A stretch of 18,391 bases of DNA, from NCBI GenBank assembly GCA_946479615.1, contig CAMLGR010000096.1:1-18391 (forward strand), given 5' to 3'. Below are positions 6,083 through 13,846 of the stretch, one piece after another. The stretch's first letter is position 1; each line of letters opens with the position of its first letter. Both the position numbers and the translations under genes were made by a program. This DNA comes from an uncultured Bacteroidota bacterium (GTDB lineage Bacteria; Bacteroidota; Bacteroidia; Chitinophagales; Chitinophagaceae). Below the pieces are notes generated by a model that was not told the origin of the DNA, did no database searches, and saw nothing but the letters and a program-made list of their open reading frames with translations.

Positions 6083-6152
6083 ATCGCGGATAATGATTTT
6101 ATGGATTTAACTGATGATTCAGCGAAATCTATTTAATCCTATAGTCCGTGAT
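6083..6152. repeat. long imperfect hairpin next to the tRNA-like RNA
   Basis: The arms at 6083-6108 and 6125-6152 pair as two 8-bp helices (each with one G-T pair) flanking a partly paired middle. The tip is CTGA-TGAT-TCAG at 6111-6122. The G-T pairs favour folding of the plus-strand transcript. The sequence recalls the GCGGAT/ACGGAT repeats of the 2379-2518 element, so it may be a degenerate copy of a dispersed repeat. It lies in the leader of the minus-strand RNA and upstream of the Lrp gene. Confidence 0.55.
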
Positions 6153-6169
6153 AAAAGAACTTGATAGAA

Positions 6170-6202
6170 CAAAAGTAAAGGAACCAGGCATTTCATTCCA
6201 AA
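6170..6202 (-). promoter_or_regulatory. putative Bacteroidota promoter for the tRNA-like RNA
   Basis: On the minus strand, TTTG (6202-6199) is followed after 21 bases by TACTTTTG (6177-6170), an exact match to the -7 consensus TAnnTTTG of the Bacteroidota primary sigma factor. Transcription would begin near 6164, giving a leader of about 88 bases before the tRNA-like 5' end, which would need trimming (by RNase P if the RNA is treated as a tRNA). Confidence 0.55.
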
Positions 6203-6203
6203 A

Positions 6204-6249
6204 TTTTCAATAATTATTTTGAAAATATAGAAATAATTCAAATATTTGA
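6204..6249 (+). promoter_or_regulatory. two inverted repeats upstream of the Lrp-type gene, candidate operator
   Basis: A 7-bp inverted repeat, TTTTCAA and TTGAAAA with 8 bases between, lies at 6204-6225. A perfect 12-bp palindrome, TCAAATATTTGA, lies at 6238-6249, ending 36 bases before the start codon. Lrp/AsnC proteins commonly control their own genes from AT-rich symmetric sites. No clear -7 box for this gene was found. The region is very AT-rich, so short palindromes can occur by chance. Confidence 0.35.
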
Positions 6250-6285
6250 GGAATTAAATAAAAAAATTCAAAAAACGACTATAAA

Positions 6286-6753
6286 ATGGCGTCCAAATTA
6301 AATCTTGATAAACTGGACCTGGAGATCATTCATCACATGATGGAAGATGCAGCTATTTCCTATGCCGACCTCGGTAAGAAGCTGTTTGTATCAGGAGGTA
6401 CGATTCATGTCCGCATTAAAAAATTACAGGAATCCGGAGTGGTGAAAGGTACAAAACTCAGTGCAGACCTGAAGCTGCTCGGGTATGATGTGATCGCTTT
6501 TATCGGTATCTATTTAAAAGAAAGCTCGCTGTACGATACCGTAGCGAAAGATCTGCAAAAAATACCCGAGATACTACGCTTGAATTATACCACCGGCAAC
6601 TATAGTATGTTTGCAGAAATCGTATGCAAGGACATTTCACAGCTCCGTTTTGTATTGCACGATCAGTTGCAAAAGATAAAAGGTATTGAACGTACCGAAA
6701 CATTTATCTCACTGGAAGAAAGTTTTAATCGCAATGTAAAAGTGGTTAATTAA
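6286..6753 (+). CDS. Lrp/AsnC-family transcriptional regulator
   Basis: A 155-residue protein of normal Lrp/AsnC length. The N-terminal winged helix covers about residues 5-55 (KLDLEIIHHMMEDAAISYADLGKKL, then the recognition region SGGTIHVRIKKLQESGVVKG). The C-terminal RAM (ligand-binding and oligomerisation) domain covers about 68-150, including the TTGNYSMFAEIVCKDISQL segment. Family members bind amino acids, often Leu or Asn, and act as octamers on AT-rich DNA. The stop codon overlaps the start of the flippase gene by one base (TAATG), so the regulator heads the polysaccharide module and probably controls it as well as itself (inference). Candidate palindromic sites lie at 6204-6249. Which amino acid it senses cannot be read from the sequence. 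Confidence 0.93.
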   Translation: MASKLNLDKLDLEIIHHMMEDAAISYADLGKKLFVSGGTIHVRIKKLQESGVVKGTKLSADLKLLGYDVIAFIGIYLKESSLYDTVAKDLQKIPEILRLNYTTGNYSMFAEIVCKDISQLRFVLHDQLQKIKGIERTETFISLEESFNRNVKVVN

Positions 6754-8198
6754 TGAAAAAACCTGCCGGTTTTTATTCTTCACTGGGGCTATTGGTACTG
6801 TTGAATACGGTGATCAAACCGCTTTGGATCTTTGCCATCGACCGCCAGGTACAAAATGTAGTAGGAGTAGAAACCTATGGCGTTTATTTTTCACTGCTTG
6901 GATTATCTGTCGTCTTTAGTTTCCTGGCCGACTGGGGATTTACCGGTTTCTTCAACCGGCAACTGGCCGCTTCGGAAGAGAACTTTTTTAAGCTGCCGGG
7001 CAAGTTTTTATTACTGAAACTTTTATTCGCATTTGTTTATTCGATCATCATTTTTATAGTCGCCTGGTTTTCCGGTGTAAAAAGATGGGATATACTTTTT
7101 TATCTCGTACTTATACAGGTGTTTACTTCTCTTTTTGTTTTCTTCCGCGCTATTATTACTGCACAACAATGGTTCAGAACAGATGCCTGGTTATCGATTG
7201 CTGATAAAGGATTAATGATATTGAGCTGCGGCGCTCTTTTATATTTTCCTTTTCTCGCAGGTGGCATGACGCTTGACCGGTTTTTATTTTTACAAACCAC
7301 TTGTTTGGCCATTGCCGCGCTGCTGGCCTTTTTATTTCTTGTAAAAAAGGGAGTTCAGTTTTCAATACCTTCCAACTGGTTACCGGGCCGTTCATTGATG
7401 ATGCAGGCGCTTCCCTTTGGCATTACTGTTTTGTTAATGTCGATGCATTCCCGGCTCGATGCGTTCCTGCTGGAAAGAATGAATGCCAACGGTGCACATG
7501 AATCAGGTGTATATGCTGCCGCTTACCGCTTACTGGATGCAGCAAATATGGCAGGCTACCTGGTGGCTTCGTTTATGTTGCCTTATATCGCGCGTCGCTG
7601 GAGTGCGCGGGAAGAGATCACCACTGTTGTTCATAATTGCCGGCATTTTTTATTACTGCTATCAACCGGAATTATTATTACCGTTGTTTCCCTGGCGCCC
7701 TGGATACAACAGGTATTATATCATCATAATGATGCTTATGGTGTTGATGTTCTTCGCTGGTGCCTGCCCGCATTAGCCGGGTATTCCCTGGTACAGATAT
7801 ATGGCACCGTACTGACGGCAACAGGCCGTATCATGGATTTCTTTTTTATTAATTTAATATCGACGTTGCTGAATATCGTACTGAACATTGCACTGATCCC
7901 TTCCTGGGGAGCAAAAGGCTGTTGTATTGCTGCGCTTTGCAGCCAGTTTGTTTGCGGTCTGATCACTATGTTATATGTAAAACAGAAATTGGGCGTCAGT
8001 CTTCATCTTCGCTCCCTCTTAATCTATACTTTTACAGCTATATTGCTGGGTGCGTTTTATTATTTCTGCCAGGATTGGCCAGTGGGTAAATGGTTATTGA
8101 TCGTAGCGGCAATACTGATCACTATTTCGGTAATGCTGGCTACCAGATTGGCGGGACTTACCCAATGGATCAAATCCTGGGGAAAACAAAACTTATAA
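6753..8198 (+). CDS. Wzx-type oligosaccharide flippase (polysaccharide biosynthesis protein)
   Basis: A 481-residue membrane protein with 12 to 14 hydrophobic segments along its whole length. It belongs by pattern to the MATE-like flippases of the oligosaccharide/polysaccharide (PST, Polysacc_synt) type, which move undecaprenyl-linked repeat units across the inner membrane. Typical features are the opening GFYSSLGLLVLLNTVIKPLWI with VGVETYGVYFSLLGLSVV, a central PFGITVLLMSMHSRLDAFLLER with conserved charged residues, and a late segment on the pattern ALIPSWGAKGCCIAALCSQF. The ATG overlaps the Lrp stop by one base, and the chain-length gene follows after 14 bases. Substrate unknown. A role with the next two genes in polysaccharide assembly is well supported by context. 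Confidence 0.9.
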   Translation: MKKPAGFYSSLGLLVLLNTVIKPLWIFAIDRQVQNVVGVETYGVYFSLLGLSVVFSFLADWGFTGFFNRQLAASEENFFKLPGKFLLLKLLFAFVYSIIIFIVAWFSGVKRWDILFYLVLIQVFTSLFVFFRAIITAQQWFRTDAWLSIADKGLMILSCGALLYFPFLAGGMTLDRFLFLQTTCLAIAALLAFLFLVKKGVQFSIPSNWLPGRSLMMQALPFGITVLLMSMHSRLDAFLLERMNANGAHESGVYAAAYRLLDAANMAGYLVASFMLPYIARRWSAREEITTVVHNCRHFLLLLSTGIIITVVSLAPWIQQVLYHHNDAYGVDVLRWCLPALAGYSLVQIYGTVLTATGRIMDFFFINLISTLLNIVLNIALIPSWGAKGCCIAALCSQFVCGLITMLYVKQKLGVSLHLRSLLIYTFTAILLGAFYYFCQDWPVGKWLLIVAAILITISVMLATRLAGLTQWIKSWGKQNL

Positions 8199-8212
8199 TT
8201 AAAAAAATATAC

Positions 8213-9031
8213 ATGCCCGATATCTTTTATCTTATAAAAAAATGGTGGAAAAGGATGTTGCTTATCATCATCCTGGCAGTAGCTGTAGCGGCGGCAATCG
8301 TTTTTACGCAACCGGCCCGTTATTTATCAGTTGCCACCGCTCTTCCGGCCAATCCTGCATTGATGGATAAAGCCAGCATCTTCAATACGAATATCCAGGG
8401 ACTTTATTCGAGTATGGGAGGCGCCGATGAACTGGATGTGATATTAGGAACTGCCCAACTGGACACCGTGTATTTAGCGGTGACAGACGCATTTAATTTA
8501 TGGGATCATTATAAGACGAAAGGGGAAAAAGAAGAATTACGGTTTAAATCGGCCGGTGTTTTAAAAAAGAATACCCGGGTGATCAAAAGTGATTTTGGCG
8601 AATTGAAGGTGAAAGTATGGGATACAGATAAAAACCTGGCTCCGCAATTAGCCAATGCGATCATGGATAAGCTGAATGCTATTCACCAATCGATTAAAAA
8701 TGCAAGTAATGGCGCTGTGTTGGAAAACCTGAAAGCCGGCCGGTTGAAAATTGCCTTTTCGATGGATAGCAGCAAAACAAGCGGGCAGATTTACCCTGCA
8801 CAACAGTCTTTATTAGCAGATCAATTGCAGCAATATGAAAAATTGATTGGAGAGTATCAATTGGTATTCGACAGCAAACCTTCTGTGCTTATCATGGTAG
8901 AACGTGCAAGGATAGCAGAACATCCCGACCACCAGGGACGATGGGTGATATTGGCTGCTACTGCATTTTTAGCATTCTTATTTTCTTTATTACTTGTGCT
9001 GGTTTTGGAAGGAAGAAAAACGAAAGCGTGA
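8213..9031 (+). CDS. Wzz-type chain-length determinant / polysaccharide co-polymerase
   Basis: A 272-residue protein with the two-helix layout of the Wzz family: a membrane segment at about 14-31, a periplasmic domain of about 200 residues with helical stretches (AQQSLLADQLQQYEKLIGEY), and a second membrane segment at about 243-264 followed by a short basic tail. There is no cytoplasmic tyrosine kinase domain and no Walker motif, so it is a Wzz-like co-polymerase rather than a Wzc-type kinase. Such proteins set chain length together with a Wzy polymerase, and the next gene encodes a protein of that kind. I use the ATG at 8213, since the reading further upstream lies inside the flippase gene. 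Sequence similarity to known Wzz proteins is low; the call rests on topology and neighbours. Confidence 0.8.
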   Translation: MPDIFYLIKKWWKRMLLIIILAVAVAAAIVFTQPARYLSVATALPANPALMDKASIFNTNIQGLYSSMGGADELDVILGTAQLDTVYLAVTDAFNLWDHYKTKGEKEELRFKSAGVLKKNTRVIKSDFGELKVKVWDTDKNLAPQLANAIMDKLNAIHQSIKNASNGAVLENLKAGRLKIAFSMDSSKTSGQIYPAQQSLLADQLQQYEKLIGEYQLVFDSKPSVLIMVERARIAEHPDHQGRWVILAATAFLAFLFSLLLVLVLEGRKTKA

Positions 9032-10464
9032 TCCATCCTGCAAAAAATAATACTTTCTCCTTTTTTTTCTTTGCTGCCCTCTTTGTTTTGACGACAGCAG
9101 CAGCACTATTGATTGATCAATACTACCTGATCGCAGTTCCTTTTTTACTATTATTTTTTTATGCGGGCTGGCAAAATATCTCCTTTGTATTTCTATTATT
9201 GATCTTTTCGTTGCCCTTTTCAATGGAGTACCAGGTTACAGATACCTTAGGTACCGATCTGCCCGATGAACCATTGATGTTATTTACAGCAGGATTATTT
9301 TTTTTCTATTGTATTTATAAACCATCGGTATTACCCCGGAAAATGGCAATGCATCCGTTGATTGTTTTATTAATAATAGGATTTGCCTGGTCTGTATGTT
9401 GTACCTTATCTTCTACGCAACCACTTTTATCTTTTAAATATTTACTGGCTAAAACATGGTATACCGGCGCTTTTATACTCGCGCCGCTGATCGTGTTCCG
9501 GGAGAAGAAATTTATCCGGTATACGATCATGGCGTTAGCTGTTTCCATGGTCCTGGTTACTTTACTTACCCTGCTGCGTCATTTTCAATATGGATTTACA
9601 TTCGCATCTATCAATACGGCACTGCATCCTTTTTTCCGTAACCACGTAAATTATTCGGCGATGCTGGTATGCGTGATACCGGTAATAGCGATATACCGGC
9701 GATCCGCCAGCGGGAAATTGAAAATGTTATCCGGTATCATATTGCTGGTTTTGCTGGCCGCTTTATTTCTTTCCTATGCGCGCGGGGCCTGGCTCGCACT
9801 GTTAACCGGTGTTGTTGCTACCTGGCTGATCCGGAAAAAATGGTTGGTATGGAGCTATGTTATCGTGATAACCCTGGTAGTTACTGCTGTATGCTGGATA
9901 AAAAGCAATGACCGCTACCTGCAATTCGCACATGATTACCGTACGACTATCTTTCATGTGGATTTCAGGGATCACCTCGAAGCTACTTACGAATTCAAGG
10001 ATGTTTCGACAGCGGAACGATTTTACAGGTGGATAGCAGGGATAAGAATGATAAAAGATAGACCCTTTACCGGCTATGGCCCTAATACATTTTATAATAA
10101 TTACCGTCCCTATGCAATACCGGCTTTTAAAACATGGGTGAGTACCAATTACGAACATTCAACAGTTCACAATTATTTTTTACTCATCATCATTGAACAG
10201 GGTATTCCCGGGTTGCTGTTTTTTCTTTTACTGACAGGGGCCATGCTGTATTATGCGCAACATCTTTATCATCGTACCAGTGACCGGTTTTATAAAAATC
10301 TTGCACTGGGGACAGGGATTATCACCGTTATGATACTTACAGTAAATTTTTTGAGTGATTTAATTGAAACAGATAAGATCGGGAGCTTGTTCTTCCTGGC
10401 AATATCAATGCTTGTCGCGGCAGATATAAATACAAGAAAAAACCGGAAGCATAATTATGTATAA
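9028..10464 (+). CDS. O-antigen ligase/polymerase family protein (Wzy/WaaL, Wzy_C domain)
   Basis: A 478-residue protein with about 11-12 hydrophobic segments. The Wzy_C features are clear: SYARGAWLAL at about 249-258, then a long periplasmic loop (about 292-390) containing YRWIAGIRMIKDRPFTGYGPN, the end of which supplies the family RP..G.GP.tF pattern, and HSTVHNYFL (about 377-385) with the conserved His. These enzymes either polymerise repeat units (Wzy) or ligate the finished chain to lipid A or a lipid carrier (WaaL); sequence alone does not separate the two. Beside Wzx and Wzz, a Wzy role is more likely. I choose GTG at 9028, which overlaps the preceding stop as GTGA. An ATG at 8941 would overlap that gene by 91 bases. 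It ends 6 bases before the convergent permease gene. Confidence 0.88.
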   Translation: MIHPAKNNTFSFFFFAALFVLTTAAALLIDQYYLIAVPFLLLFFYAGWQNISFVFLLLIFSLPFSMEYQVTDTLGTDLPDEPLMLFTAGLFFFYCIYKPSVLPRKMAMHPLIVLLIIGFAWSVCCTLSSTQPLLSFKYLLAKTWYTGAFILAPLIVFREKKFIRYTIMALAVSMVLVTLLTLLRHFQYGFTFASINTALHPFFRNHVNYSAMLVCVIPVIAIYRRSASGKLKMLSGIILLVLLAALFLSYARGAWLALLTGVVATWLIRKKWLVWSYVIVITLVVTAVCWIKSNDRYLQFAHDYRTTIFHVDFRDHLEATYEFKDVSTAERFYRWIAGIRMIKDRPFTGYGPNTFYNNYRPYAIPAFKTWVSTNYEHSTVHNYFLLIIIEQGIPGLLFFLLLTGAMLYYAQHLYHRTSDRFYKNLALGTGIITVMILTVNFLSDLIETDKIGSLFFLAISMLVAADINTRKNRKHNYV

Positions 10465-10470
10465 TAAGTA

Positions 10471-11544
10471 TCAGATCTTTCCTCTCACATTCAACGCATC
10501 GCGCAGACCATTTCCCAATAAATTAAATGCCAGCACCAGCAGCATGATCGCAAACCCCGGCGCCAGCGCAAGCATCGGATTTTGGGTGATGATAAAATTG
10601 TAATTTTCTTTTATCATCAATCCCCAGCTGGGTTGTGGAGGCTGCACACCTATTCCCAAAAAACTTAATCCTGCTTCTATAATAATGGCAGATGCAAAAT
10701 TAGATGCAGCGATAACCATAACGGGCTCCATGATATTGGGCCAGATATGACGGACAATGATCCTGGCATTGGAAAAGCCCAATGCCCTGGCTGCTTCCAC
10801 ATATTCGAATTCGCGTACTGCCAATACCTGTCCGCGAACCAGGCGCGCTACATTCACCCACATCGTTAATCCGACTGCAATAAATACCTGCCAGAATCCT
10901 TTGCCCAGCGCCAATGTAATCGCGAACACAAGTAATAGAGTAGGAATGCTCCAGATCACATTGATCAGCCATAAAATAATAGTATCAGTGCGACCGCGGA
11001 AATAACCAGCCACCGAACCCAGTATAAGACCAATTGAAAGTGAGATAAGTACGGTGATCAATCCTACGCTTAAACTGATCCGCGTACCGATAATGATCCG
11101 GCTAAGGATATCACGACCGAATTTATCGGTACCGAGTAAGAACCGGCCTTTCTTAACAGGTATATCTGCCAATTGATTTTTGTGAAAAGCTTGTCTTTCA
11201 GAAAGGTCCTCATCAATATATTGTTGCACGATGATGCTATCGCCTTGTTGCTGGTAACTGACAATGGGTACATAATGATAATTATCTTCCCTGCCATCAA
11301 CCAATTGTTTAAAAAAGCCTGTATGTACAGGCGATTTATCTTTCTTTACTACCAGAAATTCCTGGGTGAGACCGGGTTTGCTGCTTCCTATTTCCAGGAT
11401 GATGCGGTTCGCATAAGGCGATTGATCGGCTGCTATGAAATAGCCAAACACTGCGACAATAACAGCCAGAATGATAACAACCAGGCCAAAGATTGCGCCT
11501 TTGTTCTTCTTAAGCCGTTTCCAGGTTGCCCGTTGATCACTCAT
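10471..11544 (-). CDS. ABC transporter permease, OppC/DppC type
   Basis: A 357-residue inner-membrane permease of the peptide/nickel/opine uptake family. It has the N-terminal OppC helix (about 18-38), the family motif LGTDKFGRDILSR (137-149), the core transmembrane domain, and the EAA loop EYVEAARALGFSNARIIVRH (247-266), which contacts the ATPase, followed by the late motif SFLGIGVQPPQPSWG. Compared with about 300 residues for E. coli OppC, it carries roughly 90 extra residues between helix 1 and the LGTD motif (about 42-133), which should lie in the periplasm. No OppB, ATPase or binding protein lies beside it, so its partners must be encoded elsewhere. Genes for these systems are often scattered in Bacteroidota. 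Substrate unknown, peptides most likely. Confidence 0.92.
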   Translation of the reverse strand: MSDQRATWKRLKKNKGAIFGLVVIILAVIVAVFGYFIAADQSPYANRIILEIGSSKPGLTQEFLVVKKDKSPVHTGFFKQLVDGREDNYHYVPIVSYQQQGDSIIVQQYIDEDLSERQAFHKNQLADIPVKKGRFLLGTDKFGRDILSRIIIGTRISLSVGLITVLISLSIGLILGSVAGYFRGRTDTIILWLINVIWSIPTLLLVFAITLALGKGFWQVFIAVGLTMWVNVARLVRGQVLAVREFEYVEAARALGFSNARIIVRHIWPNIMEPVMVIAASNFASAIIIEAGLSFLGIGVQPPQPSWGLMIKENYNFIITQNPMLALAPGFAIMLLVLAFNLLGNGLRDALNVRGKI

Positions 11545-11626
11545 GAGGGGAAGGTAGAAAATTTTGTGGAAGAATGCCTGTTATCGGTCGCTTGCTTTTT
11601 ATAGTATCATTCTTGATTGGTGTTGG

Positions 11627-11722
11627 GTTTTAGATTTTAGGTGTTAAGTGTGAAGTGTCTCTGATTAGTAATCTTTGCGATGTTATAAAACTGCTAGCGG
11701 TAAATAAGCTAAAACCTAAAAC
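11627..11722. repeat. imperfect intergenic inverted repeat (GTTTTAG units)
   Basis: The left arm at 11627-11640 and the right arm at 11709-11722 are reverse complements at 13 of 14 bases, 68 bases apart. Each arm consists of two tandem TTTTAG-type units. It lies in the 207-base gap between the GT2 gene and the permease gene, both on the minus strand. It is likely a dispersed repeat, and possibly a separator of the two transcripts. Confidence 0.45.
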
Positions 11723-11751
11723 CAAAACTGCAATCACCAGCGTTTCCTGCT

Positions 11752-12873
11752 TTAGTAAACTTTTCTTCCTTTCCATTCATATTTACCAAACTGACCAAAT
11801 AATCCAGAGGCTATGGTATATAGAATGTGTAAGGGCTGAAAAAAGAAAAAATATTTCAATAGCTGCCGCTTACCAAAAAATCCTGCAATAGTATATACAA
11901 AAGGAAATTCAATAACCGTTTTGGTTATCCAGAATCCGGCCAGCCACCACCAATAATAATGACAAATAAAACCAGCTACGATCAATGCAAGGAAAGAAAG
12001 ATTAAAAAGATAAACAAGTAACAACACAGCAATGATGCGTTTATCATCATAAGTAGTGGCTTTACTGGCCCAGCGGATACGCTGGTTAAAAAAGGCCGGC
12101 CAGGTTTCCGCCGGTCTGGTTGATATAATAGCCTCTTTCGCTTTTAGATATTGTACACGTTGCGGGTATCGTTTCCATATTTTGTGCATCAGCAGCATAT
12201 CATCACCGGAAGCGATATTGTCTATACCGGCAAATCCATTTACTTCCGTAAAAACAGTTTTCTCATAGACGAGATTAGCACCATTGCACATGGAATGAAA
12301 ATTTGCATACACCGATGCGCCTGTGATGCCCTGCAATACCATAAAATCGAGTTGCTGGAAAACAGAAAGAAAATAGTTGCCGCTTCCACTGTTGATATTG
12401 ACAGGAGCAGCTATGAAAACAGGTTGATTTTTTTCTTTGAAAGAAGCGATCGATTGCAACCAGTAAGGTAAAGGCAGACAATCTGCATCGGTGGTAACGA
12501 TCAATTCACCAGTAGCAGCTGCAATACCTGTCTCAATGGCCTTTTTCTTATAGGAATTGATATGATCCTCTTGTAAGGAGATGAGTTTAACACCTGGAAA
12601 ATTGCCGACTACGGCAACTGTTCCATCTTCGGAATGATCATCGATCACGATTATTTCCACATATTCTTTGGGATAAACCTGTTTCTGCAAGGCAGCTAAA
12701 AGCTGACCGATATTTTTTTCTTCATTTCTTGCCGGGATGATCACCGATATATATGTAGTAGCAGGAGGTTCAGGTAAGAGATGAACAGGAATAGCGTTCC
12801 AGTTATACCAGTAATAAAATATAAGAACACTATAAAGAATAAAAAGTGCTATGATAACAGAAAGAAATACCAT
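11752..12873 (-). CDS. membrane-bound family 2 glycosyltransferase
   Basis: A 373-residue GT-A fold glycosyltransferase. A membrane helix covers about 3-22. The catalytic domain starts with YISVIIPARNEEKNI (41-55) and contains the first nucleotide-sugar Asp pair in VIDDHSEDGT (D78, D79), the metal-binding DAD motif in VTTDADCLP (D129, D131), the acceptor-site SGDDMLL (D224, D225) and the NQRIRW motif (Q264-W268) of processive or membrane GT2 enzymes. Three or more helices follow (about 280-360). Donor and acceptor are unknown; related proteins make glycolipids, carotenoid glycosides or exopolysaccharide. It sits 33 bases after the alpha/beta hydrolase gene on the same strand, so the two are probably co-transcribed. 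Confidence 0.9.
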   Translation of the reverse strand: MVFLSVIIALFILYSVLIFYYWYNWNAIPVHLLPEPPATTYISVIIPARNEEKNIGQLLAALQKQVYPKEYVEIIVIDDHSEDGTVAVVGNFPGVKLISLQEDHINSYKKKAIETGIAAATGELIVTTDADCLPLPYWLQSIASFKEKNQPVFIAAPVNINSGSGNYFLSVFQQLDFMVLQGITGASVYANFHSMCNGANLVYEKTVFTEVNGFAGIDNIASGDDMLLMHKIWKRYPQRVQYLKAKEAIISTRPAETWPAFFNQRIRWASKATTYDDKRIIAVLLLVYLFNLSFLALIVAGFICHYYWWWLAGFWITKTVIEFPFVYTIAGFFGKRQLLKYFFFFQPLHILYTIASGLFGQFGKYEWKGRKVY

Positions 12874-12906
12874 AAACTGTAAATCTACCCATAACTTTTA
12901 AAACTC

Positions 12907-13767
12907 TTATCGCAAAACCCCGGGAGGAGAATCCTGCAGGCTTTTAAGTATTTCGATTGCATATTTTTCATGCAAAACCTGGTGACCTGAATCGATTATT
13001 TTCAGGGAAGCATACCCGGCTATGGGTTTGATAAATGCTTCGCCGCGGGCAGGTAAAATGATCCGGTCATACTTGCCATAGATCAAACGTGTTTGTGTTT
13101 TATATAATGAAATATAAGAATGGATGCGTTTCAGATTCGGCTTTAAACGCCGGAGGGTGGTCCAGCGCTGGTATAATTTCAGGCGCGCATCAGGATCGCC
13201 GATATAATAATTTACAAATTTTAAAACACTGGCATTGACAATTCCTGTCCGGCCCAATAATTTTAAGAAGCCCAGGAACCAGCCTGGTTTTTTCATGGTA
13301 AAAGCGAATAGGCGATTTCCTATCCAGGTGCGTGTAGCGAGCCAGTACCAGAAATTTACCGTTAAGCCATCGGGGGCCAACAGCACCAGCTTTTCGATGG
13401 ATTGCGGCCATGCCTGGTAAAGACTGAGGGCCACTCTTCCTCCCAAACTGAAACCGATCAGTGAAAACCTGGGGCCTCCCTGGTAGCCATCAGGATGTGC
13501 CGGCAGGTTATTGGCCAGCAGGATCTCGTGAATGATCTGTTGCAGATCGGTATGTGTAAAATTCAATCCCTGGTTCCACCGGGTAAAACCATGAAAAGGC
13601 AGATCGATCGCATAAAAAGTATACTCATTCCCGGCGCAGGCCTCTAAAAACTTATAGTACGACGAATCTTCCCCATAGCCGTGAAAACACACGACCAGCC
13701 CCGGTCCCCGGCCAATCCGGTGATAAGCGATTGATGATCTTTTATATAGTAAAACCTCTTTTTGCAT
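12907..13767 (-). CDS. alpha/beta hydrolase
   Basis: A 286-residue alpha/beta-hydrolase fold protein. The oxyanion-hole segment is VVCFHGYGEDS (about 26-35), the nucleophile elbow is LIGFSLGGRVAL with S107, the acid is probably D234 in YGKYDRI, and the catalytic His is H262 in DSGHQVLHEK. The 130-215 region forms a cap rich in aromatic and basic residues. There is no signal peptide, so it is likely cytoplasmic. The substrate is unknown; esterase and C-C hydrolase are both possible. The start at 13767 (MQKEVLLYKR) fits the family, whereas the longer reading to 13860 crosses the palindrome and overlaps the MarR gene. It is transcribed divergently from the MarR gene and shares its control region, so MarR-type regulation is likely (inference). 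Confidence 0.88.
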   Translation of the reverse strand: MQKEVLLYKRSSIAYHRIGRGPGLVVCFHGYGEDSSYYKFLEACAGNEYTFYAIDLPFHGFTRWNQGLNFTHTDLQQIIHEILLANNLPAHPDGYQGGPRFSLIGFSLGGRVALSLYQAWPQSIEKLVLLAPDGLTVNFWYWLATRTWIGNRLFAFTMKKPGWFLGFLKLLGRTGIVNASVLKFVNYYIGDPDARLKLYQRWTTLRRLKPNLKRIHSYISLYKTQTRLIYGKYDRIILPARGEAFIKPIAGYASLKIIDSGHQVLHEKYAIEILKSLQDSPPGVLR

Positions 13768-13801
13768 GGGATTAAAGCCCACAAAGTTTGGCGAAAAATT
13801 A

Positions 13802-13832
13802 TTTGACCGGACCAAATTTAATACTAAATTTG
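13802..13832 (+). promoter_or_regulatory. putative promoter of the MarR gene
   Basis: TTTG at 13802-13805 is followed after exactly 19 bases by TAAATTTG at 13825-13832, an exact match to the Bacteroidota -33/-7 consensus. Transcription would start near 13838, leaving a leader of about 16 bases before the ATG at 13854. Confidence 0.65.
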
Positions 13833-13833
13833 G
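13812..13833. promoter_or_regulatory. palindromic operator, likely bound by the MarR-family regulator
   Basis: The 9-base arms CCAAATTTA and TAAATTTGG are perfect reverse complements around the 4-base centre ATAC. Each arm contains a -7 box for transcription in one direction, so a protein bound here would block both the MarR and the hydrolase promoters. The 22-base size suits a MarR dimer. Confidence 0.65.
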
Positions 13834-13846
13834 ATAGTTGCACAAA
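13813..13846 (-). promoter_or_regulatory. putative promoter of the alpha/beta hydrolase gene
   Basis: On the minus strand, TTTG (13846-13843) is followed after 22 bases by TAAATTTG (13820-13813). The -7 box matches exactly; the spacing is at the long end. The start point would be near 13807, about 40 bases before the ATG at 13767. Confidence 0.45.
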
